NCBI GenBank assembly: GCA_947626845.1
Contig: CANQTW010000001.1
Location: forward strand, 120,789-184,788
Source of the DNA: an uncultured Oscillospiraceae bacterium
GTDB taxonomy: Bacteria > Bacillota > Clostridia > Oscillospirales > Oscillospiraceae
DNA length: 64,000 nucleotides
Direction of reading: 5' to 3'
Shown here: in pieces, positions 28,180-36,837 of the stretch
How positions within the stretch are numbered: the stretch's first letter is position 1
How the letters are laid out: each line of letters begins with the position of its first letter
The notes under the pieces: model-generated
The model's input: the letters and a program-made list of their open reading frames with translations, nothing else
Told to the model about the DNA's origin: nothing
The model's database searches: none
Program-made: the position numbers and the translations under genes

Positions 28180-29025
28180 TCACTCCAGGAACAGGGACAG
28201 GATCAGCGACACGATACCGGCGCCCCAGCAGTAGTAGGCGAATTTGGAGAAGGCGTTGCCGGACATGACCATCTTCTTCAACAGCACCAGGGCGAAATAG
28301 CCCGTGACGCCGGCCACGACCATGCCCACAAGATAGGCGGGGATATTGGTCCAGACGATGGTGCCGGAGGTGATGGCCTTCACCAGGGTCAAGAGGGCGG
28401 AGCCCAGCACGGCGGGGATGGACATGAGGAAGGAGAAGCGCACCGCGAACTCCCGCTTGTAGCCGCGGGCCAGCCCCACGGTGATGGTGGTCCCGGAGCG
28501 GGACACGCCGGGGATGGTGGCGATGGCCTGGGCCGCGCCCACGATGAGCGCGTCCACTACCGAGGCGGTTTTTTCGTTCTTGCGCCCCTCCGTGAGCTTG
28601 CCGGATATGTAGATGAGCACGCCGGTGACGATCAGGGCGAAGGAGATGAAGGGCGTGTTCTTGCACAGGTCCCCGATGGCGTCGTTGAAGGGCAGCACCA
28701 AAAGCAGCGGCAGCGTCGCCACGATAATCAGGAACACCAGCCGCACCGAGGGCTTCAGACGCCCTCCCTCGCCGGCGTCCCTGGTGTTCCCGGCGATAAA
28801 GCTCAAGGAGTCCGTCACCATGGAGCGGATGTCCTTCCAGTAGAAGATGAACACCGCCGTCAGGGTGCCGATGTGCAGAAGCACGTCGAAAAGCAGATGC
28901 TCATCCTCGGCGTACTGCAAATTGAAAAGGTTCTGGAAAATGGACAGATGCCCGGAGCTGGAGATGGGCAGAAATTCGCTTATCCCCTGTACCAGTCCCA
29001 GAAAAGCGGCCATGATCAGTTTCAT
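28180..29025 (-). CDS. uppP: undecaprenyl-diphosphatase (UppP/BacA)
   Basis: Integral membrane phosphatase that recycles undecaprenyl pyrophosphate to the lipid carrier used in wall synthesis; overexpression gives bacitracin resistance in other bacteria. 281 residues, about eight helices. The catalytic segments are LGLVQGISEFLPISSSGHL at the N terminus and IPGVSRSGTTI in the second half. It precedes ftsK/spoIIIE by 67 bp on the same strand. Confidence 0.95.
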   Translation of the reverse strand: MKLIMAAFLGLVQGISEFLPISSSGHLSIFQNLFNLQYAEDEHLLFDVLLHIGTLTAVFIFYWKDIRSMVTDSLSFIAGNTRDAGEGGRLKPSVRLVFLIIVATLPLLLVLPFNDAIGDLCKNTPFISFALIVTGVLIYISGKLTEGRKNEKTASVVDALIVGAAQAIATIPGVSRSGTTITVGLARGYKREFAVRFSFLMSIPAVLGSALLTLVKAITSGTIVWTNIPAYLVGMVVAGVTGYFALVLLKKMVMSGNAFSKFAYYCWGAGIVSLILSLFLE

Positions 29026-29131
29026 CCCGATTGCCTCCCTGTCTATGGAAATCAGTTACCATAATCACTATAACACAGTTCCCTGTAAATTGCCACAGTT
29101 TTTTTGAAAAAGAGTGGAAAATCCGCGCAAA

Positions 29132-29758
29132 TCACCTTTTTTTCTTCCGCAAAAAGCCGGTTTTCCCCGGACGGAAGGGCTTTTCCTCCCCCTTCAGGAG
29201 CCTTTTTAGGTTCTCCCGGTGCATGACGAACACCGTCAGCGCCGCCGCGCCGCCGAAAAGGAGCGTGGGCCAGTCCCTGATCCCCGCCGCCAGCTCGGCG
29301 GGCACAAAGGCCACGGTGCACATGACGGACCCGGCGGAGACCCGCCGCGTTATGAAAGAGGTTATGAAGAACACCGCCACGATTATGACAAACACCTTCC
29401 AGTGGAGCATCAGCCCCAGGGCGGCGCCCACGGAGACGCCCTTCCCGCCCTTAAAGCCGAAATAGAGGGGGAAGCAGTGGCCCAGCAGGCAGGCATAGCC
29501 CGCCGCCAGGAACCCGTAATAACCGCCGATCAGCTTGCCCAACAGCATGGAGACAACGGTCTTGGCCCCGTCCAGAAGGAAGGTGGCCACGCCCACGCCC
29601 ATGCCGAACAGCCGCGCCATGTTGGTGGCTCCGGCGTTGCCGCTGCCGTAATTGCGCACGTCCTTGCGGCTGACAAGCCAGCTCATCACCACCGCCCAGG
29701 AGACGGAGCCCAGCAGATACCCCGCGGCCCCCGCGGCCAGAATTTTGATCGCCTCCAT
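29132..29758 (-). CDS. plsY: glycerol-3-phosphate acyltransferase PlsY
   Basis: Membrane enzyme that moves the acyl group from acyl-phosphate to glycerol 3-phosphate, the first step of phospholipid synthesis. 208 residues, five membrane helices. The three motifs are visible: the N-terminal GSVSWAVVMSWL segment, YGSGNAGATNMARLFG, and GHCFPLYFGFKGGKGVSV with its glycine-rich active site. The C terminus is Lys/Arg-rich. It lies 106 bp before uppP on the same strand and has its own promoter. Confidence 0.95.
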   Translation of the reverse strand: MEAIKILAAGAAGYLLGSVSWAVVMSWLVSRKDVRNYGSGNAGATNMARLFGMGVGVATFLLDGAKTVVSMLLGKLIGGYYGFLAAGYACLLGHCFPLYFGFKGGKGVSVGAALGLMLHWKVFVIIVAVFFITSFITRRVSAGSVMCTVAFVPAELAAGIRDWPTLLFGGAAALTVFVMHRENLKRLLKGEEKPFRPGKTGFLRKKKR

Positions 29759-29824
29759 ATTTCGCCTCCGTTCCGAAAAGCGCCTGCCGTGTACCGCGTC
29801 CGCTAACGTGTATGGTAAAAAATA

Positions 29825-29853
29825 AGTATATCACAGATTTCCTGATTTGTCCA
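29825..29853 (-). promoter_or_regulatory. promoter of plsY
   Basis: Minus strand TGGACA (29853-29848), 17-bp spacer, TATACT (29830-29825), 67 bp upstream of the start codon. Confidence 0.55.
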
Positions 29854-29880
29854 GATATTTGTCCGCCCAAATCATTTGCA

Positions 29881-29982
29881 GCCTCACCCCGGCAGGGGGT
29901 CCGCCCTTATAGGGCGGAGAAAATACGCTTTCTTCTCTTTTGTATTGACAAAAGAGAAGAAAGCTTCAAAGAAGAGAAAAGC
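29881..29982 (+). repeat. dispersed intergenic repeat, left inverted copy
   Basis: CCGCCCTTATAGGGCGG hairpin, then a perfect 16-bp stem GCTTTCTTCTCTTTTG / CAAAAGAGAAGAAAGC, then CAAAGAAGAGAAAAG. The right copy (30441-30557) is its inverted counterpart, with a compensated change in the 16-bp stem. Confidence 0.8.
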
Positions 29983-30440
29983 AATTTTTTGGGTCTGGCA
30001 GGTATCTTGGCCTGGCGCTCCGTTACGACGGTCCGGCTGCCGCGGCAAAATTCGATACCTATGGTCCCATTCATATCCGCGCGTGACGTTGACGCATTGT
30101 CTCTGCGTCTAACCCGCTTAGCCGCTCACCCCGGCACCTGCCAAAGCCCCTGCTCCTACGCAGGGCCGCGTTGCTGCGGCTTTGATCGTGTGGTAATCGA
30201 TAGCGATGCTTCTATTTCCGTGCGGGCGAACCCCTGGAGAAGTGGGCCGCCGAGGGCGGCGGCCCGTACGGCGTATATCGAAATAATTTCGGAAATTCGA
30301 GACACGGGCCGGCCGGGTGTCCGGCCCGTACAGGGTACGTGCGGGCAAACCCCTGGGGGAGTCCAGATGGGGGTCGCAACCCCCTCTGGTCGTTTTTAAA
30401 AGGGGGTTCTCAGGGGGGAAAAGCGAAATCCCCCCTGAGC
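29983..30440. other. non-coding spacer inside the inverted repeat pair
   Basis: No supportable gene. It holds GC-rich GTAC-flanked hairpins: GGGCCGCC/GGCGGCCC near 30243-30270, and GGGCCGGCCGGG/CCGGCCCGTAC near 30304-30330, plus two copies of GTGCGGGC(G/A)AACCCCTGG (near 30222 and 30340). Frames of about 195 and 170 codons cross it but are made of repeat sequence. Confidence 0.6.
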
Positions 30441-30557
30441 CGTCTTTTCTCCTCTTTGTTGCTTTCTCCTCTTTTGACGGAACAAAAGAGGAGAAAGCAA
30501 ATCTCCTCCGCCCTATAAGGGCGGAAACCTTATAACCCCCCGCCGGGGCAAGGCGGA
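30441..30557 (-). repeat. dispersed intergenic repeat, right inverted copy
   Basis: Read on the minus strand: CCGCCCTTATAGGGCGG, then GCTTTCTCCTCTTTTG / CAAAAGAGGAGAAAGC, then CAAAGAGGAGAAAAG. Relative to the left copy TTC has become TCC and the opposite GAA has become GGA, so the stem is kept. The end of the copy overlaps the last few bases near the PBP stop codon at 30560. Confidence 0.8.
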
Positions 30558-30559
30558 CA

Positions 30560-31885
30560 CTATTTCGTACACGCCTGCAGGACCGCGTTGGCCACCCGTC
30601 CCGCCTGGGAGGCGCCGGAGCCGGCGTTCTCCACACAGACGGCGAAGGCGTAGGGGTGCTGCGGGTCCTCGATATAGCCTACGAACCAGGCGTTTGGCTT
30701 CTCGGTGCCCACCTCGGCGGTGCCGGATTTGGCGTGGAGCTTAAGGCCGGGGAAGTTGTCCGCGCCGTAGGTGCGCGCCACCGCGTATTCCATGATCTCC
30801 CCGATCTTCTCCGCCGTGGTGGCGGCCAGGATGTGGTCGCGGGTGACGCTCAGGCGGGTGTAGTCCCGCTTCAACGTCAGGCGCGGCGTGTCCCCCCGGC
30901 CCGCGATGGCGGCCACGAAGCGGACCATGGCGGCGGGGTTCACCAGGTCATGGTACTGCCCCGCGCCGGACCAGCCCAGGTCGAGGCTCCCCGCCGCCCC
31001 CACGTCGAACCGGCCCGCCGCCGTGCGCATCCCGTCCACGGTCTGACGGGAGGTGAGGCCGAAGCGGTCCGCGTATTCCCTGAGCTTCTCCCCGCCCAGC
31101 TCCACGGCCAGGGCGGCGAAGGTACAGTTGCAGGACTCCGCCAAGGCGTCCTCGATCTTCATATCCCCGTGGGCGCGGCCACAGGTCACCTTCCCGCCGC
31201 CGATGGCGGCGCTGCCGGAGCAGTGGAAGTCCCGCTCAAAAAGGTCATCTATGTTCTCGATGGCGGCGGCCAGGGTCACCAGCTTGAAGATGGAGCCGGG
31301 CGTATAGGCCGCGGACAGGGGGCGGTTCAGGTAGACGCCGGAGGTGTCGTCGGCGGCGATCTCCGGCGGGTCCTCCGGGTCAAAGGACGGGGAGGACACC
31401 ATGCAAATGATCTCTCCGGTGATATAATCCGTGACGATGACCGCCCCGCGGCGTCCGTCCAGAGCCTCCCAGGCGGCCCTCTGGGCGTCGGCGTCCACGG
31501 ATAAATTGAGCACGCCGCCCTGGCTGTCCTGGCTGTACAGGCCGTTCACCGGGTCGTAGCCCAGGATGGTTTCGGCGTAGTTGAACATGACCCCGCTCCC
31601 GATGAAGCCGGCCCTGTCGCCAATGAGGTGGAGGCTGGCCACCCGCGTGGTCATGTCCTCCGCCCAGCGGCCCTCCCCGTCCCGTACGGCGTAGAGGATC
31701 TCCCCGTCCCGGTCCCTGACGGTACCGGTGCGGATACGGCCTGAGACAAAGGCGTCGCCGTTGGAGGGAAAGCCCGCCCACCGGCTCCCGTCCAGCATCT
31801 GGCGGGTCACATAGAGGGCGGTGAGGCCCAGGATCAGCGCCACGATCAGCGACACGGCCAGCGCCCTGCGGTGGATGCGCTTCAT
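30560..31885 (-). CDS. class B penicillin-binding protein (FtsI/PbpA type transpeptidase)
   Basis: Membrane-anchored D,D-transpeptidase that crosslinks peptidoglycan. 441 residues, compact for the class. One N-terminal membrane helix (about 8-28), a short pedestal, then the transpeptidase domain with all three motifs: SIFK (Ser198, Lys201) in YTPGSIFKL, SCN (251-253) and KSGTAEV near 390. The start overlaps the stop of the FHA-SEDS gene as ATGA, so the two are coupled and probably form a glycosyltransferase-transpeptidase pair, as RodA-PBP2 and FtsW-FtsI do. The arrangement resembles the actinobacterial rodA-pbpA pair. Confidence 0.93.
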   Translation of the reverse strand: MKRIHRRALAVSLIVALILGLTALYVTRQMLDGSRWAGFPSNGDAFVSGRIRTGTVRDRDGEILYAVRDGEGRWAEDMTTRVASLHLIGDRAGFIGSGVMFNYAETILGYDPVNGLYSQDSQGGVLNLSVDADAQRAAWEALDGRRGAVIVTDYITGEIICMVSSPSFDPEDPPEIAADDTSGVYLNRPLSAAYTPGSIFKLVTLAAAIENIDDLFERDFHCSGSAAIGGGKVTCGRAHGDMKIEDALAESCNCTFAALAVELGGEKLREYADRFGLTSRQTVDGMRTAAGRFDVGAAGSLDLGWSGAGQYHDLVNPAAMVRFVAAIAGRGDTPRLTLKRDYTRLSVTRDHILAATTAEKIGEIMEYAVARTYGADNFPGLKLHAKSGTAEVGTEKPNAWFVGYIEDPQHPYAFAVCVENAGSGASQAGRVANAVLQACTK

Positions 31886-33636
31886 GCCTCCTCACCTCCC
31901 GTTTCCTTCCGCTTTTTCTCCTTTTTTCGGGCAAGGGGGATGGCGAAGGAGGCGTTCTGGCGGGCGTCCGCCGCCTTGACAAAGGCCAGGAGACCCCAGG
32001 CGGAGATCATGCTGGAGCCGCCCTTGGACACAAAGGGGAAGGTGACCCCGGTGAAGGGCAGGATATCCACCGAGCCGAACACATTGAGGGTCAGCTGCGT
32101 CAGCAAAATGGTCATGCCGGCGCAGGCGGCGATGGCGTAGAAGGAGCTGCGGGCCTGGCCGGAGGAGCGCACGGCGAACAGGGCCAGCAGCGCCAGGGCC
32201 AGGATGGCGGTGACGGCCACGATGAGGCCCAGCTCCTCGGCCACCATGCCGAAGGCCATATCCGTATCCGCCGCAAAGACCCGGTGGAGCCGCCCCTTGC
32301 CGCCGCCCAGGCCGAAAAGCCCGCCGGAGGCCGCCGCGGCCATGGTGCGGGTCTGCTGGAAGCCGCCCCCCTGGGCGTCCTCCCAGGCGCGGCCCCAGGC
32401 CGCGAACCGGGACAGCACATAGGGACGGGCGGTGATGACCATGAAGACGCCCAGGCCCGTCCCCGCCAGGGACAGGAACACCGTGGCGAAGCTCCCCGAA
32501 CGCATGAAGGCGATGACGATATAGGCGGCGAAAAAGACGGCGGCGGTGCCGAAGTCGCTCATGGCCGCCAGGCACAGGACGCAGGCCGCCGCGAAGGCGA
32601 TGAAGGCCACCAGGTTCCGTTTGGCAAAGAGCCTGTCCAGGGTGGCGGCGCCGGTGAACACAAAGCATATCTTCACCAGCTCCGAGGGCTGAAAGGAGAT
32701 GCCGCCGATCTGGACCCAGTTTTTCGCGCCGAAGATGCTCTTGGCGGTGACCAGATTCACCAAAAGCAGCAGGATGCCGATGACCGCCATAGGCGTGCGG
32801 AGCCTTTTGGCCCGGTCCAGGTCCCGCAGATATGAGCCGATGACAAAGTACAGCACGACCCCCGCCAGCAGGCAAATAAGCTGCTTCCACAGGCCCTCCG
32901 GGTCGGAGGATGCGCACACGCCAAGGCCGATGGATGTGAGGAAAAAGGCCAGCGTCTCCACCTCAAAGCCCGTGCGGTGGAGGCTCCTGGTGATGGCGTA
33001 ACAGACCCAGATGAGGGCGATCAGCGCCAGAAAGGACGCGGGCACGGCGGCGTTCAGCGCCTCTCCCGCGGCGGCGGTGTGCTGGATGCCCAAGAGCAGG
33101 ATAAACTCGGTGAGCAAAACAAGGGTCGCGCCGGGACGGATGCGGGCGCCGGGCCTTACGCGGCTCTGGGCCTGGGCCTTCTCGTCCTTCACCGTGGAGG
33201 GGACAAAGACGCAGCTGGCCTTGCCGAAGGTGACGATGTCCCCGGCGTGGATGGCGGCGATGCCCTCCAGGGGGCGGCCACGAAGCCTTGTGCCGTTTTT
33301 TGACCGCAGGTCCCGCACGAACCAGCGGCCCTGGGGGTCGCGGGTCAGGGCCGCGTGGGTGCGGGAGACCGTCTGATAGTTGAGGCACACGTCCGCCGAG
33401 GACGCCCTGCCTACGATATTCTCCCAGTTGGTGAGCTCCAGCTTCGCCCCGCCCGGCAGGGTGAGCCAGCCCCACACCTCCCGCTGGGTCTTCCCCGTCA
33501 GCATGGAGACGGCGCAGCGCAACAGTATCAGCACCGCCAGCACAGGCAGGACATAGCGGGTGACCGTGGTGATGACGCCGGAGGCGCGAAACAGCGCCGA
33601 CGGGTCCATATTTTCAACAGAGCCAAGCGTCTCCAC
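31882..33636 (-). CDS. FHA domain - SEDS (FtsW/RodA/SpoVE) fusion protein
   Basis: 584 residues. After one membrane helix (about 20-42) comes a forkhead-associated domain (about 56-150) with GRASSADVCL, SRTHA and SKNGT, so the phosphothreonine-binding Arg78, Ser91 and Asn114 are present. From about 170 the protein is a multi-pass SEDS glycosyltransferase, with KNWVQIGGISFQPSELVKI, MSDFGTAAVFF and FPFVSKGGSSMISAWGL near the end. SEDS proteins polymerise glycan strands from lipid II. The FHA part implies control by Ser/Thr phosphorylation. The start is GTG 33636 with AAAGGAGG 8 bp upstream. It is followed by the class B PBP gene. Confidence 0.93.
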   Translation of the reverse strand: METLGSVENMDPSALFRASGVITTVTRYVLPVLAVLILLRCAVSMLTGKTQREVWGWLTLPGGAKLELTNWENIVGRASSADVCLNYQTVSRTHAALTRDPQGRWFVRDLRSKNGTRLRGRPLEGIAAIHAGDIVTFGKASCVFVPSTVKDEKAQAQSRVRPGARIRPGATLVLLTEFILLLGIQHTAAAGEALNAAVPASFLALIALIWVCYAITRSLHRTGFEVETLAFFLTSIGLGVCASSDPEGLWKQLICLLAGVVLYFVIGSYLRDLDRAKRLRTPMAVIGILLLLVNLVTAKSIFGAKNWVQIGGISFQPSELVKICFVFTGAATLDRLFAKRNLVAFIAFAAACVLCLAAMSDFGTAAVFFAAYIVIAFMRSGSFATVFLSLAGTGLGVFMVITARPYVLSRFAAWGRAWEDAQGGGFQQTRTMAAAASGGLFGLGGGKGRLHRVFAADTDMAFGMVAEELGLIVAVTAILALALLALFAVRSSGQARSSFYAIAACAGMTILLTQLTLNVFGSVDILPFTGVTFPFVSKGGSSMISAWGLLAFVKAADARQNASFAIPLARKKEKKRKETGGEEA

Positions 33637-33712
33637 GCTTCCGGCCTCCTTTCCTGCCGCTCAGGGCGTGATGTTGCGGATTTACCATGGGTATCTTGTG
33701 GGTATCTTGAAT

Positions 33713-33740
33713 ATTATAGCACAAATCTCTTGAAATTCAA
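33713..33740 (-). promoter_or_regulatory. promoter of the FHA-SEDS/PBP operon
   Basis: Minus strand TTGAAT (33740-33735), 16-bp spacer, TATAAT (33718-33713). Its -35 box touches the -35 box of the divergent gltX promoter. Confidence 0.55.
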
Positions 33741-33758
33741 AGCCAAATACGGTATATT
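33730..33758 (+). promoter_or_regulatory. promoter of gltX
   Basis: TTGAAA (33730-33735), 17-bp spacer, TATATT (33753-33758), 29 bp before the gltX start. Confidence 0.6.
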
Positions 33759-33787
33759 TGGAAAAGTACGACTTTTGGAGGTACACT

Positions 33788-35281
33788 ATGCCCGATACGA
33801 AATGGCTTAACGAGATGGAGGCCCGCATCCCCCACGACGGCGTGCGGACACGGTTCGCCCCCTCCCCCACGGGGTATATGCATGTGGGGAATCTGCGCAC
33901 GGCGCTGTATACCTGGCTCATCGCCCGCCACAACGGCGGAAAATTCATCCTGCGCATCGAGGACACCGACCAGGGCCGTCTGGTGGAGGGGGCGGTGGAC
34001 GTCATCTACCGCACCCTTGCCGAGTGCGGCCTTGACCACGACGAGGGCCCGGACGTGGGCGGCCCGGTGGGGCCGTATATCCAGACGGAGCGCCGGGGAT
34101 TTTATAAGGAGTACGCGGAACTCCTCATCGAGCGCGGCCACGCCTACCGGTGCTTCTGCGAAAAAACGGAGTCCGGGGAGGATTCCGGCAATTTTGACCG
34201 GGGGCCCGATCCCTGCCGCGCCCTCTCCCGTGAGGAGGCGGACGCCAGGGCCGCCGCGGGGGAGAGCTACGTCATCCGGCAGAGGATGCCCCAGGAGGGC
34301 TCCACCACCTTCCACGACGCCGTTTACGGCGACATCACCGTGGAAAACAAGGAGCTGGAGGACCAAATCCTCCTGAAATCCGACGGCCTGCCCACCTACA
34401 ACTTCGCCAACGTCATCGACGACCACCTGATGGGCATTACCCACGTGGTCCGGGGGGCCGAGTATTTAAGCTCCGCCCCGAAATACAACCTGCTCTACCA
34501 GGCCTTCGGCTGGCCCGTGCCCACCTATGTCCACTGCTCCTCCGTGATGGTGACGGACAGCGAGACGGGCGCGGCGCGGAAGATGTCCAAGCGCCACGGC
34601 GACCCCTCCTACGAGGACCTGATCGCGGACGGCTATCTCACCCCGGCAGTGGTGAACTACGTGGCCCTGCTGGGCTGGTCGCCGGGAGGCGAGCGGGAGA
34701 TTTATTCCCTACGGGAGCTGGCGGAGGTCTTTGACCTCCACGGCGTCTCCAAGTCACCGGCGGTCTTTGACATCAACAAGCTGACGTACTTCAACGCCGA
34801 GTATATCCGCGCCATGTCCCCGGAGGCCTTCGCCCGCGCGGCGGAGCCGTGGATACGGAAGGCCGTGAAAAACCCGACCATCGACGCCGCCCAGATCGCG
34901 GCGCTCCTGCAGCAGCGCACGGAGAAGCTGACGGAGATCCCGGAGAAGGTGGACTTTTTTGACGCGCTCCCCGATTACTCCCCGGAGCTTTTCATCCACA
35001 AGAAGTCCAAGACCGATATCCCCGGCTCCCTGGAGACGCTTCAAAAGCTCCTGCCCGCCCTGGAGGCGGCGGAGACCTGGGACGACGAGACCCTCCTGAA
35101 GCTCCTCACGGAGCTGGCGGAGGCCCAAGGCGTGAAAAACGCCAGGATCATGTGGCCCCTGCGCGTCGCCATTTCCGGTAAGGCCGTCACCCCCGGCGGC
35201 GCCGTGGAGATCGCCCGTATTCTGGGAAAAGACGAGTGTTTAAGGCGCATAAAGTACGCCTTGGATAAATTTCAAGTATAG
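33788..35281 (+). CDS. gltX: glutamyl-tRNA synthetase
   Basis: Charges tRNA-Glu with glutamate. 497 residues from ATG 33788, with GGAGGT 5 bp upstream; a 10-residue longer frame lacks a site. Class I signatures are FAPSPTGYMHVGNLRTAL (HIGH-type) and KMSKRHGD. The catalytic core is followed by a helical anticodon-binding half (about 330-497). Many Clostridia use one non-discriminating enzyme plus GatCAB for tRNA-Gln; whether that holds here is not visible. No T-box or other leader precedes it. Confidence 0.95.
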   Translation: MPDTKWLNEMEARIPHDGVRTRFAPSPTGYMHVGNLRTALYTWLIARHNGGKFILRIEDTDQGRLVEGAVDVIYRTLAECGLDHDEGPDVGGPVGPYIQTERRGFYKEYAELLIERGHAYRCFCEKTESGEDSGNFDRGPDPCRALSREEADARAAAGESYVIRQRMPQEGSTTFHDAVYGDITVENKELEDQILLKSDGLPTYNFANVIDDHLMGITHVVRGAEYLSSAPKYNLLYQAFGWPVPTYVHCSSVMVTDSETGAARKMSKRHGDPSYEDLIADGYLTPAVVNYVALLGWSPGGEREIYSLRELAEVFDLHGVSKSPAVFDINKLTYFNAEYIRAMSPEAFARAAEPWIRKAVKNPTIDAAQIAALLQQRTEKLTEIPEKVDFFDALPDYSPELFIHKKSKTDIPGSLETLQKLLPALEAAETWDDETLLKLLTELAEAQGVKNARIMWPLRVAISGKAVTPGGAVEIARILGKDECLRRIKYALDKFQV

Positions 35282-35367
35282 TATAGCATCATCTTCTAAC
35301 GTTGCCAAGCATTTTTTGAAGTAAATTTAATTAACTTTTTGTTAAGGTAAAAATTACAAGACAAGAA

Positions 35368-35411
35368 ACGCCCCTTTTGTGGAAAACCTAACGCAAAAGG
35401 GGTGTTTTTTT
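35368..35411 (+). terminator. rho-independent terminator after gltX, ending at the ypeB start codon
   Basis: ACGCCCCTTTTG / CAAAAGGGGTGT stem and TTTTTTT. The last T touches the ATG of ypeB (35412), and the right arm contains AAGGGG, the only plausible ribosome site for ypeB. Confidence 0.8.
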
Positions 35412-36776
35412 ATGGTTTTGTCAAAAAAAGCGGGCAGGCTGATCGTCATTTACGCCCTGGCGGCGGTGCTGGTGATGGGCGTTTTTGTCTGGAAGGCCCA
35501 ACGGGAGAGCGCGGCGCTTTCCCGAAGCCTTGCCATTGGGTACGACCACGCCTTTACGGAGCTTACAACGGCGGTGGGGGAGCTGGACGCCACCTTGCAG
35601 AAGGCCCGGTGCGCCTCCTCTCCGGCCATGGTCAGCACCGTCTGCGCCCAGGGCTATGCCCACTGCGCGGCGGCGGGCCAGGCCATCGCCTCTCTGCCCC
35701 GCTCCGATTTGGAATTGGAGCACACGGCGGCGTTCCTCTCCAAGGCGGGTGACTATCTATTTTACCTCGCCCGCTCTGCCGCCGGGGGCGGCGCGCTGAC
35801 GGAGGAGGAGCGGGAGGCCCTGGGGGACCTCTCGGAAAGCGCCGGCCAGGTCTCCGGGGCGCTCTCCGATCTGGCGGCGCGGCTGATCGCGGGGGAGATC
35901 AGCACCGCGGAGCTTGACAAGGCGGAGGACGCCATCGCGGACGCCGAGGACAGCCTGGTGGACACGGGCTTTGCCGGGTCCTTCAAGGCCCTGGAGGACG
36001 AGCTTCCGGAGCTGCCGGCCCTCATCTACGACGGCCCCTTCTCCGCCCACATCGAGCGGGCGGAGCCCTGTCTCCTCAAGGGCCTTGAGGAGGTGGGCCA
36101 GGACGCGGTGGCCGGCGCGGCGGCGGAATTTTTGGACGTGCCCTCCGCCGCCCTCACCTTCCGGCACGTCCGGGAGGCGCCCATCCCCGTCTTTGTGTTC
36201 ACCTGCCAGAGCGGCAACGAGGTGCAGACCGTGGAGGTGACGCGGGCCGGAGGGCGGATCGTCTATTTCGGCACCGCCAGGGAGTCCGGCGAAGGGCAGA
36301 TGACGGCGGACCAGGCCCTGGAGCGGGCGGCGGCGTTTTTGGAGGATCACGGCTTTGGGGGCATGAGGCCCACGTATCATCAGGAGGAGGCCGGGGAGCT
36401 GACGGCCAGCTTTGCCTTTGAGCAGGACGGGGTGATCTGCTACCCGGACCTTATAAAGGTCACCGTGGCGATGGACACCGGCAAGGTGGTGGGCATGGAG
36501 GCCGGAGGCTATACCATGTGCCACCAGCGGCGCGCCCTGGGCGGGATGGCCTTTGATACGGAGAAGGCCGTCTCCGGCCTCTCCCCCTGGCTGACCGTCA
36601 AATCCCACCGCCCCGCGGTGATCCCCACGGAAGGGAAAAACGAGGTGCTCTGCGAGGAGTACCTCTGCGAGACCGCCGAGGGCAAACACGCGCTGGTGTA
36701 CCTGAACGCCAAGACGGGCCAGGAGGAGCAGATCCTGCTGCTCCTGGAGTCGGAGTCGGGGACGCTGACGGTGTGA
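35412..36776 (+). CDS. ypeB: germination protein YpeB
   Basis: In Bacillus YpeB is a spore inner-membrane protein needed to hold and protect the cortex lytic enzyme SleB. 454 residues from ATG 35412: a single N-terminal helix (about 8-26), a helical region, the conserved ALIYDGPFSAHIE segment near 207, then three PepSY-like repeats (QALERAAAFLEDHGF; YPDLIKVTVAMDTGKVVGMEAGGY; ALVYLNAKTGQEEQIL). sleB is not adjacent on either side, unlike in Bacillus where the two are an operon. Expression should be forespore-specific, but I see no clear sigma-G box because the gene starts directly at the terminator of gltX. Confidence 0.88.
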   Translation: MVLSKKAGRLIVIYALAAVLVMGVFVWKAQRESAALSRSLAIGYDHAFTELTTAVGELDATLQKARCASSPAMVSTVCAQGYAHCAAAGQAIASLPRSDLELEHTAAFLSKAGDYLFYLARSAAGGGALTEEEREALGDLSESAGQVSGALSDLAARLIAGEISTAELDKAEDAIADAEDSLVDTGFAGSFKALEDELPELPALIYDGPFSAHIERAEPCLLKGLEEVGQDAVAGAAAEFLDVPSAALTFRHVREAPIPVFVFTCQSGNEVQTVEVTRAGGRIVYFGTARESGEGQMTADQALERAAAFLEDHGFGGMRPTYHQEEAGELTASFAFEQDGVICYPDLIKVTVAMDTGKVVGMEAGGYTMCHQRRALGGMAFDTEKAVSGLSPWLTVKSHRPAVIPTEGKNEVLCEEYLCETAEGKHALVYLNAKTGQEEQILLLLESESGTLTV

Positions 36777-36809
36777 TACAGGGGCTGGGAAAAGTCTATA
36801 CACCAGAGA

Positions 36810-36836
36810 CGGTTTTTTAAATAGATTTTCGGGAAT
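36810..36836 (-). repeat. partial copy of the 24399 repeat (AATTCCCGAAAATCTATTTA arm)
   Basis: TTTTTTAAATAGATTTTCGG GAATTC is the reverse complement of 24402-24428. Its hairpin half lies separately at 36980-37012. Confidence 0.7.
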
Positions 36837-36837
36837 T

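Noticed and set aside
29812..30636. Frames of 195 and 172 codons in the plsY-PBP gap
   Set aside because: Composed of inverted dispersed repeats and GC hairpins; no ribosome site and no domain.
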